This document shows positions 51,594 to 60,942 of a stretch of 64,000 nt of DNA, one piece after another. The stretch covers positions 1-64,000 of the forward strand of contig NZ_LQIT01000011.1 in the NCBI RefSeq assembly GCF_001499965.1, written 5' to 3'. The notes under the pieces are model-generated. The model did no database searches. It had not been told where the DNA came from and was given only the letters and a program-made list of their open reading frames with translations. A program made the translations under genes and the position numbers. The stretch is from Mycobacterium sp. GA-2829 (lineage in GTDB: Bacteria > Actinomycetota > Actinomycetes > Mycobacteriales > Mycobacteriaceae). Positions within the stretch are counted from its first letter, which is position 1. The number at the start of each line of letters is the position of its first letter.

Positions 51594-52428
51594 ATGAACG
51601 GCCCGTTCCGCGGCAGCACCGCACTCGCCGCAGGCATGACCCGGCACGCGTTGCGTACGCGATTCGTCGCGGTACACCGGGACGTCTACGTCGCCAAAGA
51701 CCTCGAGATGACGGCCGCGCTCCGCGCGCGTGCCTGTTGGCTCCGGTCGCGGGGTCATGGCGTCCTCGCCGGCTTCAGTGCATCGGCCCGACACGGCGCG
51801 CGCTGGGTCGACGGCTCGCGGCCGGCAACGGTGATCGACGGCAACCGCCGCCGGGAGCCGGGCCTGACGGTATGGGCAGACGTCGTCGAGGCCGACGAGA
51901 TCTGCCTGATCGACGGCATGCGGGTCACAACACCGCTCCGTACGGCGATCGACCTGGCCCGCCACCATCCCGTCGACGAATCCGTTCCGGCGATCGACGC
52001 CCTCGCCCGGGCGACCCGGCTCAGGGTGGAAGACCTGCGCGGCACTGCACCGCTACGCGGGATGGAAGGGGATCAAGCGAGCCCGCAGCGCCATCGACCT
52101 GGTGGATCCCGGAGCGGAGTCCCCCAAGGAGACGTGGCTACGGCTGCTGATCGTCCGCGCAGGATTTCCACGGCCTGAGTCGCAGGTACCGGTCTACGAC
52201 CAGTACGGGGTGCTCATCGGCGAGGTCGACCACGGGTGGCGGGACCGCAAGATCGCCGCCGAGTACGACGGCGGCCACCACCGCACCAACCCGGTGGTGT
52301 TCCGTAAGGACATCCGGCGTATCGAGGCCCTGCTCGCGGAGGGCTGGATCGTCGTGCGGGTGACGTCCGCCGATACCGAAGGCGGCATCATCCGTCGACT
52401 CCAGACGGCGTTCGCGGCGCGTTCGTGA
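51594..52428 (+). pseudogene. DUF559-type endonuclease-domain protein, frameshifted
   Basis: The first frame (ATG 51594: MNGPFRGSTALAAG) gives the AbiEi-antitoxin-like N-terminal half common in mycobacteria, up to RLRVEDL near 52040. The family then continues in a different frame: YAGWKGIKRARSAIDLVDPG and a Vsr/DUF559 nuclease-like domain (EVDHGWRDRKIAAEYDGGHH, RVTSADTEGG). One extra base around 52040-52048 would explain the shift. Function of the family is unproven. Flanked by 61-bp repeats; its stop lies within copy B. A sequencing error cannot be excluded. Confidence 0.75.
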
Positions 52429-52478
52429 CGCCAGGGCGATTTTCAGGCCGGATTCCCGCCACAGCGTCACGAACGCGG
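52418..52478. repeat. Palindromic intergenic repeat, type 3, copy B
   Basis: 61-bp partner of copy A (51501-51561). Here the palindrome is good: CGCGTTCGTGACG (52418-52430) is the exact reverse complement of CGTCACGAACGCG (52465-52477). The stop codon of the DUF559-type gene (52426-52428) lies in the left arm, and the opposing DUF456 gene ends 4 bp beyond, so it may terminate both. Confidence 0.85.
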
Positions 52479-52482
52479 ACCG

Positions 52483-52968
52483 TCACGCCGTCAGGTACAC
52501 CCCGATCCCCCACGCCACCGTCGCGAGCAGCGCACCGGCCAACTCCACCCCCACCGACAACGCGACCCCCTTGACCGCGTGCACCGTCGACGCCCACGCC
52601 ACCCGCTGATCGCGGCGCACCCCGAGTTCGGCCACGTACACCCCGCCGACGAACCCGATCACCAACCCCAGCACCGGGATGACGAAGAACCCGACCACGC
52701 CCAGCACCGCGCCGGCCACCAGGCTGGCGGTACGGACGTCGGCCGCGCGCATTCGCCGCATCGGCCACAGATACTTGACCAGCAGCGCCGCCCCGAGGAT
52801 CGCGGTGACCACACCGAGCGTCACCCAGGCGGTCACGGTCTGCTCGACGAACGCCCACACCGCGATCGCCCCGAACACCAGCAGCGTGCCGGGCAGCAGC
52901 GGCACCAGGATGCCGACGATCCCGACCGCGATCGCCAGTGCGACGAGCAGGACACCCCCGGTGCTCAT
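52483..52968 (-). CDS. DUF456 family membrane protein
   Basis: 161 residues with four or so hydrophobic segments and the Gly-rich pattern typical of DUF456 (PF04306): VGILVPLLPGTLLVFGAI at the start and LGLVIGFVGGVYVAEL later. Function unknown. ATG 52968 overlaps the methyltransferase stop (ATGA), and GGAAAGG runs directly into the start, so translation probably depends on coupling. Last gene of the aldehyde dehydrogenase-led operon. Confidence 0.82.
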   Translation of the reverse strand: MSTGGVLLVALAIAVGIVGILVPLLPGTLLVFGAIAVWAFVEQTVTAWVTLGVVTAILGAALLVKYLWPMRRMRAADVRTASLVAGAVLGVVGFFVIPVLGLVIGFVGGVYVAELGVRRDQRVAWASTVHAVKGVALSVGVELAGALLATVAWGIGVYLTA

Positions 52969-53672
52969 CCTTTCCGACCACGCACCCACTGGACGGTGCC
53001 CATGGTCTTCGTCCGCACGCCCGCCAGGCCGAATTTCTCGAGCGTGTCGCCCAGCTCGTCGTCGTCGAACACGTGCGCACCGGCGTTGGGCAGCACGTTG
53101 ATCAGCCGCGCGAGCGGCCCCGCGGTCGGCACCATGACCGCCATCCGCCGACCGGGCCGCAACACCCGCACCATCTCGGCCAGCGCGACCGTCGGGTCGG
53201 GGATCAGCTGCAGCATCGCCACCGAGACGACGGCGTCGACGGATTCGTCCTGCAGTGGCAGCCGTTGCGCGTCGGCCCGGATGAACCCGACGTTCGGGCC
53301 CGCCTCCGCCCGCACGGCGCGGGTCAGCATCGGCTCGGAGATGTCCACACCGAGGGCCAGCCCACCCGGCCCGGCGGCCCGGCCCAGTGCCGCGGTCACG
53401 TTGCCCGGCCCGCAGCCGACGTCGAGCGCCACCCCGCCGACCGGCACGCTGAGCCACTCCAGGGGCAACTGCCACGCCGCAGCCACCCGCCGGATGACGT
53501 TCTGCGAGTTGTCGTAGACCAGCGACCCGAGCCGCGAGGCCCACATCGCCTGGATGGTGCCGGTGTTGCGGTCACCCGTCTCGGTCAGCAGGTCGAGGTA
53601 GCCCTTGCTGACGACGGGGTCCGCGGGTGGGTCGGTGAGCAGGCGCATCGCCCGCTGCAACGCATCGTTCAC
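52965..53672 (-). CDS. Class I SAM-dependent methyltransferase
   Basis: 235 residues. SAM-binding motif I VALDVGCGPGNVTAALG, then LGVDISEPML (motif II acidic end), ADAQRLPLQDESVDAVVSV and MVRVLRPGRRMAVM are the Methyltransf_11 pattern. Substrate unknown; UbiE/phospholipid-type methyltransferases are the nearest guess. GTG 53672 starts 10 nt after the dehalogenase stop; the extension to 53819 overlaps that gene and is rejected. Confidence 0.85.
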   Translation of the reverse strand: MNDALQRAMRLLTDPPADPVVSKGYLDLLTETGDRNTGTIQAMWASRLGSLVYDNSQNVIRRVAAAWQLPLEWLSVPVGGVALDVGCGPGNVTAALGRAAGPGGLALGVDISEPMLTRAVRAEAGPNVGFIRADAQRLPLQDESVDAVVSVAMLQLIPDPTVALAEMVRVLRPGRRMAVMVPTAGPLARLINVLPNAGAHVFDDDELGDTLEKFGLAGVRTKTMGTVQWVRGRKG

Positions 53673-53682
53673 ACCGTCAACG

Positions 53683-54381
53683 CTACGCACCGAGTCGGTC
53701 GGCGAGGTCGCCGAAGTCCTCGGCGACCACGTCGAACTCCCCATCGCGGATCTCCGGCAGCGGACGGCCGGGCCCGCGCTCCAGCGGCCGCGGCACGTAC
53801 CCGGTCCGCAGCCCGGCATCGCGCGCGGCCCGCAGATCCGACGGGTGGGCCGCCACCAGCATCAGATCGCCGGGCGCCACACCGAGCAGATCGGCGCAGC
53901 CGCGGTACACCTCGGCGTCGGGCTTGTAGCGGCGGAAGAGCTCCGCCGAGATGACCGCGTCCCACGGCAGCCCCGCCCGCTTCGCCATATTGGTCAGCAG
54001 CGAGACGTTGCCGTTCGACAGCGGGGTGAGGACGTACCGGCGTTTGAGGCGGGTCAGCCCCGCGACGCTGTCCGGCCACGGATCCAGCCGGTGCCACGCC
54101 CTGTTGAGCTCGTCGACCGCGTCGTCGGGTACCGAGATACCCTCGGCGTCAAGCAATTTCACCAGTGTCATCCGGTGCAGGTCGTCGAGTTTCGTCCACG
54201 GCAGCTCACCGTTGCGGACCCGGTCCATCGACGGGACGTAACCTGCGCGCCAGTTGTCGGCGAACGCGGCCCAGTCGGCGGACAGCCCGTGCGTGCGCCC
54301 GAAGTCCTCGAGTTGCGCTATGACACTCGAGCGCCAGTCCACCACGGTCCCGAAGACGTCGAACGCCAACGCGCGAATCAC
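53683..54381 (-). CDS. Haloacid dehalogenase type II (HAD superfamily)
   Basis: 232 residues. Nucleophile Asp8 in ALAFDVFGTVVDW, Ser/Asn in LTPLSNGN, Lys in RRYKPDAEVY and the final acidic motif region VAAHPSDLRAARDAG are those of L-2-haloacid dehalogenases, which hydrolyse 2-haloacids to hydroxyacids; many genomic homologues have other substrates. ATG-type start overlaps the upstream quinone oxidoreductase stop by 4 nt. Third gene from the end of the operon. Confidence 0.85.
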   Translation of the reverse strand: MIRALAFDVFGTVVDWRSSVIAQLEDFGRTHGLSADWAAFADNWRAGYVPSMDRVRNGELPWTKLDDLHRMTLVKLLDAEGISVPDDAVDELNRAWHRLDPWPDSVAGLTRLKRRYVLTPLSNGNVSLLTNMAKRAGLPWDAVISAELFRRYKPDAEVYRGCADLLGVAPGDLMLVAAHPSDLRAARDAGLRTGYVPRPLERGPGRPLPEIRDGEFDVVAEDFGDLADRLGA

Positions 54382-55343
54382 GGTTCCAGGACCAGCTTCC
54401 CCTTGATCTCCCGATCCGCCAACGCCTGCAGCGCCGCCTGCCCGTCGGCGAGCGGATACCGCACCGGCGGCGGCGGACGAAGCCCCGCCTCGACCAGACC
54501 GGCCAGTTCCGCACCGACGGCGGTCTGTGCGCGCGGGTTCCGCCGGACGAACTCACCCCAGCCCACCCCGACGACGCTGACGTTGCGCAGCAGCAGTCGG
54601 TTCACCTTCACGGTGGGAATGCCTCCGCCGGAAGCGAATCCGATCACCAGCAGTCGGCCCTCGGGTGCCAGCACACGGACGGCGTCGTCGAAGGCCGGGC
54701 CGCCGATCGGGTCGACGACGATGTCCACGCCGCAGCCCTCGGTGGCGTCCAGCACCGCCTGTTTCCAGCCATCGGCCAGCGGCAGCACCACGTCGGCGCC
54801 GAGACCGGAGACGAAATCCTCGGCACCACTGCGGTGCACCATCGCGATCACTTTCGCGCCCTGTGCCTTCGCGAGCTGGATCGAGGCCGTGCCGATGCCA
54901 CCCGCCGCGCCGAGCACCAGCACGGTCTCGCCCGCCACCAGGCCGCCGCGGCGGGCCAGCGCGAACTGCATCGTGTAGTAGTTGCCCAGCAGCGCCGCCG
55001 CCGAGGCGTCATCGACCCCGTCGGGGGTGGGGATCACGCTGTCGGGCAGCGCCGCGACGCGTTCGGCGAACCCGCCCATCAGCGTGAACGCCGAAACACG
55101 TTGCCCCGCAGTGAAACCGGAGCTGTCGGGCGCCGATCGCACGACACCGGCCACCTCCATCCCCGGGATGAACGGCGGCTCGAGCCGCAACTGGTACTCG
55201 CCGCGCAGCAACAGCAGGTCCGGGAAGTTGACACCGGCCGCACCGACGTCGATGATCACCGCCGCACCGGGGGCGGGATCGTCGACGTCGGTGTAGACCA
55301 GGCCAGACGGACCGGACAGTTCCTGCGCCAGAAGCGCTTTCAT
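54378..55343 (-). CDS. NADPH:quinone oxidoreductase-like dehydrogenase (Rv0149-like)
   Basis: 321 residues, zinc-free medium-chain reductase of the QOR group: GVNFPDLLLLRGEYQ, FIPGMEVAGVV, the Rossmann motif VLVLGAAGGIGTASIQLAKA and IVVDPIGGPAF. It reduces quinones or enoyl compounds with NADPH. It lies 6 bp downstream of the SDR stop and overlaps the dehalogenase start, as part of one operon; the ALDH-SDR-QOR order equals Rv0147-Rv0148-Rv0149. Confidence 0.88.
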   Translation of the reverse strand: MKALLAQELSGPSGLVYTDVDDPAPGAAVIIDVGAAGVNFPDLLLLRGEYQLRLEPPFIPGMEVAGVVRSAPDSSGFTAGQRVSAFTLMGGFAERVAALPDSVIPTPDGVDDASAAALLGNYYTMQFALARRGGLVAGETVLVLGAAGGIGTASIQLAKAQGAKVIAMVHRSGAEDFVSGLGADVVLPLADGWKQAVLDATEGCGVDIVVDPIGGPAFDDAVRVLAPEGRLLVIGFASGGGIPTVKVNRLLLRNVSVVGVGWGEFVRRNPRAQTAVGAELAGLVEAGLRPPPPVRYPLADGQAALQALADREIKGKLVLEP

Positions 55344-55349
55344 CCGGCG

Positions 55350-56216
55350 TCAGCCGAGCTTGAAGCTGGCCTGCTGCGCCGCCGACAGGTCGGTGATCTC
55401 GCCCCACTTCGCGGCGACGTCGTCGAGCGTCGGCACACCGTCGCTGAACGTGACGCCGTCGTTCTGGAACAGCGCGGTGCGCTGCACCTTACCGCCGCCG
55501 ACGATGAAGATCGAGTCGGTGTCGGTGAGTTCCTCCGTCATCAGGTGCGCGACGATCGGCGCGACGTACTCGGGCGTCAGCTTCTCGAAGACCTCGGGCG
55601 GCAGGATGTCCTGGGTCATCCGGGTCGCGGCGATCGGCGCGATCGCGTTGGTCTTGATGTTGTACTTCGCGCCTTCCTGGGCCAGCGTGTTGATCAGCCC
55701 GACGAGGCCGAGCTTCGCGGCGCCGTAGTTGGCCTGACCGAAGTTGCCGAACAGCCCACTGGTCGAGGTGGCGACCACGACACGGCCGAAGCTCTGCTCA
55801 CGGAAGTGCGGCCATGCGGCGCGGATGACGTTGTAGCCGCCGTACAGGTGCACCTTGAGCACGGCGTCCCAGTTCTCGAACGTCATCTTGTGGAAGGTGC
55901 CGTCGCGCAGGATGCCGGCGTTGCTCACCACACCGTCGACCTTGCCGAACTCGTCGACCGCGGTCTTGATGATGTTCTCGGCGCCTTCGGGTTCGGCGAC
56001 GGAGTCGTAGTTGGCCACGGCACGGCCGCCGGCCTCCTTGATCTCGGCGACCACCTGATCGGCCATCGCCGAACCCGCACCGGTGCCGTCGCGCGCACCA
56101 CCGAGGTCGTTGACCACCACGCTCGCGCCCTCACGGGCCAACGTCAGCGCGTACTCGCGGCCGAGACCTCCACCGGCGCCGGTGACGACGATGACGCGAT
56201 CCTGCACTCCTGGCAT
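55350..56216 (-). CDS. Short-chain dehydrogenase, MFE-2-like (Rv0148-like)
   Basis: 288 residues. VIVVTGAGGGLGREYALTLA and VVNDLGGARDGTG are characteristic of the (3R)-hydroxyacyl-CoA dehydrogenase part of multifunctional enzyme 2; NAG is in VVSNAGILRD, Ser in ATSTSGLFG, and YGAAK carries the Tyr-Lys pair. It likely dehydrogenates hydroxyacyl-CoA or steroid-like substrates. ATG 56216 has AAAGGA upstream; a hairpin repeat separates it from the aldehyde dehydrogenase stop. Confidence 0.9.
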   Translation of the reverse strand: MPGVQDRVIVVTGAGGGLGREYALTLAREGASVVVNDLGGARDGTGAGSAMADQVVAEIKEAGGRAVANYDSVAEPEGAENIIKTAVDEFGKVDGVVSNAGILRDGTFHKMTFENWDAVLKVHLYGGYNVIRAAWPHFREQSFGRVVVATSTSGLFGNFGQANYGAAKLGLVGLINTLAQEGAKYNIKTNAIAPIAATRMTQDILPPEVFEKLTPEYVAPIVAHLMTEELTDTDSIFIVGGGKVQRTALFQNDGVTFSDGVPTLDDVAAKWGEITDLSAAQQASFKLG

Positions 56217-56238
56217 GGGATTCCTTTCTAGTTCCTGT

Positions 56239-56287
56239 GATTTCGGTGTAGTTGGTTGCGGCCAGCGCAACGAACTACACCGAAATC
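56239..56287. repeat. Palindromic intergenic repeat, type 4 (hairpin)
   Basis: 22-nt arms 56239-56260 (GATTTCGGTGTAGTT...) and 56266-56287 (...AACTACACCGAAATC) are complementary at 21 of 22 positions with a 5-nt loop. It sits between the aldehyde dehydrogenase stop (56289) and the SDR start (56216) on the same strand, so it is inside an apparent operon and may attenuate or process the transcript. Confidence 0.85.
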
Positions 56288-56288
56288 G

Positions 56289-57689
56289 CTAAAAGAGACG
56301 ACGGGCGAGCTTCCAAGCCTTCTCTGTATACGGGGGGTAGATGAACGCGCCGACGTCGGGTCGGGTGGGCTTGGTCATCACGGTCTTCTTGTGGCTGAAC
56401 GTCTCGAAACCGAAGCGGCCGTGGTAGGCGCCCATCCCGGACGGGCCGACCCCGCCGAACGGCAGCTTGTGCGTGGCGAAGTGGAACAGCAGGTGGTTGA
56501 CCACCATGCCGCCGGCCGACACGTCCTTGACCACCCGCTCGCGGATCGCCTTGGTCTTCGTGAACAGGTAGGCCGCCAACGGTTTCGGCCGGGAGTTGAC
56601 GAAAGTGATTGCCTCGTCGAGGGATTTGACGGTGACGATCGGCAGGATGGGGCCGAAGATCTCGTCGGTCATCAGCGGTTCGGCCGGGTCCGGGTCCACG
56701 ACGACGGTCGGCTGGATGCTGATCTTGGACGCGTCGGACCCGCCGCCGATCACCACGTCGCCCTTGGTGGCGGCCAGCGCGGTGGTCAGGCGGTCGAAGT
56801 GCCGCTCGTTGACGATCCGCTTGCCGTCGGGGTTCTGTGATTCGAACGTGGTGACCGCGGCCTTGATCTTGTCGACCAGTGCGTCCTTGATCTTCGCGTC
56901 GGCCAGCACGTAATCCGGGGCGATGCAGATCTGACCGGAGTTGATCAGCTTGGTCCAGGCGATGCGCTTGGCCGCGACGTCGATGTCGGCGTCGGCGGTG
57001 ACGATCACCGGACTCTTGCCGCCGAGCTCGAGGGTGACCGGCGTCAGGTGCGGGGCCGCACCCTCGTAGACCTTGCGGCCGATCTCCGTGCCGCCGGTGT
57101 AGAGCAGGTAGTCGAAGCCCTGGGCGATCAGCTCCTGACTGACCGCGCCGTCGCCCTCGATCACGGCGACGGCCTCGTTGTCGAGGTAGCGCGGCACCAG
57201 CTCGGCCATCAGCGCCGACGACGCGGGAGCCACTTCCGACGGTTTGAGCAGGACGGTGTTGCCCGCGGCGATCGCGCCGACGGCGGGCCCGAGCGTCAAC
57301 GCGAACGGGAAGTTCCACGCGCCGATGATCAGCACCGTGCCGAACGGTTCGTACTCGACCCAGCCGAGGCCGGGCAGCTGCGACATCTCGAGCATCCGGT
57401 AGCGCCGCCGCGTCCACTTGCGCACGTTCTTGGCGGCGTCCTTGGCCTCACCGGCGACGCTGGCGATGTCGGCCAGCCATGCCTCGAACGGTTTGCGGCC
57501 GAGATCCTGCTCGAGGGCGGCGGCGATCGCATCCTCGTTCTCCACCATCAACCGCTCCAGGGCGCGGAGTTGGCGGCGACGCCATTCGATGTCGCGGGTG
57601 CGGCCCGTGGCGAAGGTGCGGCGCAGCCGCTCGACGGTCGCGGGGATGTCGCTGGTGAGCTGGGCGGACGGGGTGGCCTGGGTGGTCAT
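56289..57689 (-). CDS. Aldehyde dehydrogenase, class 3-like (Rv0147-like)
   Basis: 466 residues. IIGAWNFPFALTLGPAVGAI, LELGGKSPVIV (general-base Glu) and the nucleophile Cys in INSGQICIAPDYVL are intact; the C-terminus KKTVMTKPTRPD resembles membrane-linked fatty aldehyde dehydrogenases, though no tail anchor is seen. It oxidises aldehydes, probably aliphatic or aromatic, to acids with NAD(P). First gene of the operon; an operator-like palindrome lies 38-49 bp upstream. Confidence 0.9.
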   Translation of the reverse strand: MTTQATPSAQLTSDIPATVERLRRTFATGRTRDIEWRRRQLRALERLMVENEDAIAAALEQDLGRKPFEAWLADIASVAGEAKDAAKNVRKWTRRRYRMLEMSQLPGLGWVEYEPFGTVLIIGAWNFPFALTLGPAVGAIAAGNTVLLKPSEVAPASSALMAELVPRYLDNEAVAVIEGDGAVSQELIAQGFDYLLYTGGTEIGRKVYEGAAPHLTPVTLELGGKSPVIVTADADIDVAAKRIAWTKLINSGQICIAPDYVLADAKIKDALVDKIKAAVTTFESQNPDGKRIVNERHFDRLTTALAATKGDVVIGGGSDASKISIQPTVVVDPDPAEPLMTDEIFGPILPIVTVKSLDEAITFVNSRPKPLAAYLFTKTKAIRERVVKDVSAGGMVVNHLLFHFATHKLPFGGVGPSGMGAYHGRFGFETFSHKKTVMTKPTRPDVGAFIYPPYTEKAWKLARRLF

Positions 57690-57726
57690 GGCTGGTCCTT
57701 CCTGACCGAGAATGACCCGATCCTAA

Positions 57727-57738
57727 CCAACCGGTTGG
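57727..57738. promoter_or_regulatory. Palindrome CCAACCGGTTGG: candidate TetR operator
   Basis: A perfect 12-bp palindrome lies 38-49 bp upstream of the aldehyde dehydrogenase ATG (57689), in the 74-bp gap after the methyltransferase stop. Its form, with the core AACCGGTT, is typical of TetR-family operators in mycobacteria. The regulator could be either TetR protein encoded at 59.6-60.9 kb or one elsewhere. Confidence 0.55.
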
Positions 57739-57763
57739 CTCACCCACAGGGGCTCGGTGCGGC

Positions 57764-59547
<1,784 letters not shown>

Positions 59548-59557
59548 TTACCGATGA

Positions 59558-59571
59558 AGCTTAGGCAAGCT
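59558..59571. promoter_or_regulatory. Inverted repeat upstream of the methyltransferase pair
   Basis: AGCTT-AGGC-AAGCT lies in the 105-bp gap between the tetR stop and the methyltransferase start, about 70 bp upstream of the latter. A minus-strand -10-like TAAACT (complement of 59545-59550) is nearby. Possible operator overlapping the promoter. Confidence 0.35.
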
Positions 59572-59595
59572 ATTTGATTGTGTCGGATCTCACCG

Positions 59596-60231
59596 TCAGT
59601 CGCTGAGCTGCCAGAGTTTGTTGGCCATCAGCTGTTCGAACTTCTCGACGATGACCTCGAGCTCCTGGCGTCCGCCCACATAACCCGCGTAGAAGCCCAT
59701 CCCCCACATGACCGCGACGAGCATCTCGACGATCGACGGGATGTCGGTGTCGGTGCTGAGCTCGCCGCGTTCGATCGCGTCGTTGACCGCCCACGACACG
59801 AACGAGCGCGACATCCGCAGCGCGTCGTGTTCGTCGCTGCGCAGGTCGGGATGGCGCTGGGACTCGAGGACCGAGGTGACCAGGAACGCCGCCGCCGACC
59901 GGTCCTGGGAGTCGGCATGCATGGCGGCCGAGAAGAATGCGGACAACCGCCCGACGAGCGTGCTCTGACCGTGCGCACGCTCCATTCCCGCGCTAATCAC
60001 CCAGGCATTCGTCTGTTCGACGACCTCGCGGTACAGGACGCGCTTACTCGCGAAATAGTGGTTGATCGCCGGTCGGGTCAGATCGGCGCGAATGGCGATC
60101 GCCTGGAAAGTCGCAGCGTCGTAGCCGAGTTCGCTGAAGACCTCTCTCGCAGCACGCAGAATGCGCTCGCGTGTCTCTGCGGCCTTCGCTGCGGGCGGAC
60201 GTCCCGGCCCCCGGCTGGCAGTATGCGGCAC
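59596..60231 (-). CDS. TetR family regulator (Rv0144-position)
   Basis: 211 residues from GTG 60231 (213 from TTG 60237). TetR HTH at about residues 20-65: ETRERILRAAREVFSELGYD, IAIRADLTRPAINHYFASK. The C-terminal domain is helical with MWGMGFYAGYVGG. CACAAT located 6 nt before GTG 60231 resembles a -10 box and suggests a leaderless transcript; no Shine-Dalgarno is seen for either start. Upstream of two methyltransferase genes on the same strand, which it may control. Confidence 0.85.
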   Translation of the reverse strand: MPHTASRGPGRPPAAKAAETRERILRAAREVFSELGYDAATFQAIAIRADLTRPAINHYFASKRVLYREVVEQTNAWVISAGMERAHGQSTLVGRLSAFFSAAMHADSQDRSAAAFLVTSVLESQRHPDLRSDEHDALRMSRSFVSWAVNDAIERGELSTDTDIPSIVEMLVAVMWGMGFYAGYVGGRQELEVIVEKFEQLMANKLWQLSD

Positions 60232-60264
60232 AGTCAAATTGTGCCATAACTAACGTTGGGTCCT

Positions 60265-60279
60265 CGCACATGGTGTGCG
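60265..60279. promoter_or_regulatory. Palindrome between divergent tetR genes
   Basis: CGCACA-TGG-TGTGCG (60265-60279) is a perfect 6-bp-arm palindrome in the 144-bp region between the two divergent tetR genes; a second, imperfect palindrome CTAACGTTGG (60250-60259) lies beside it. Either could be a binding site of one of the two regulators. Confidence 0.45.
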
Positions 60280-60375
60280 CCGCGCTCTTCCCAGCGAATT
60301 TTCAGCAAATCCACTCGCCACGTCGTCATGCGGCATGACTCCGAAAACGGGGCCGAAGAACTACTGTGGCGTCCC

Positions 60376-60942
60376 ATGGGGGCTGTGGTCACTCGGGAGG
60401 GCTACTTCGAGACGGGGCTCGCCGTGCTGTCTGACCAGGGCTACGGCGGTCTCAAACTCGCCGAGGTCTGTCACCGGTTGGGGGTGACGACCGGCTCGTT
60501 CTACCACTACTTCGCGAACTGGTCGACCTACACCCGAGAGCTCGTGGCCTACTGGCACCAGCAGGCCGTCACCCGGATCGTCGACGCCGTCCGGGCCGTG
60601 GACGATCCACACCGCCGCGTCGAGATCCTGATCGAGGAGGCGCTGGCGCTGCCGCACAGCGCCGAGGCCGCCATCCGGGTGTGGAGCTCGATGGACCAGG
60701 ACGTACACACCGTACAGGCCGCCGTGGATCGCCAGCGGTTCGACATCATGCGCGAGTCGTCCCTGGAGGTCCTGGGCGACGAACGCCAGGCCGAGGTCTT
60801 CGCGCGGTGGTGCGTCTACATCCTGGTGGGATACGAACAGGCCGTCCTACCGCCGGACGAGAGCGGGCTGAAGTGGATCGCCGCCGAGATCCTGCACACG
60901 CTGGACTCCGGCCGCTTCAGCGCGCTGACCGACCCCACCTGA
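60376..60942 (+). CDS. TetR family regulator adjacent to FUSC transporter
   Basis: 188 residues from ATG 60376. The HTH is at about residues 8-52 (REGYFETGLAVLSDQGYGGL, LGVTTGSFYHYFANW). ATG 60328 would add 16 residues; neither has a good ribosome binding site. The stop codon is followed immediately by the GTG of the FUSC gene, so this regulator very probably controls that transporter, releasing DNA on binding its substrate. Confidence 0.83.
   Translation: MGAVVTREGYFETGLAVLSDQGYGGLKLAEVCHRLGVTTGSFYHYFANWSTYTRELVAYWHQQAVTRIVDAVRAVDDPHRRVEILIEEALALPHSAEAAIRVWSSMDQDVHTVQAAVDRQRFDIMRESSLEVLGDERQAEVFARWCVYILVGYEQAVLPPDESGLKWIAAEILHTLDSGRFSALTDPT

Noticed and set aside
59558..59571. Possible IdeR (iron) box because of TTAGGCAAGC
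   Set aside because: Only part of one half-site resembles the IdeR consensus; the symmetric AGCTT-N4-AAGCT reading is better and no iron gene follows.
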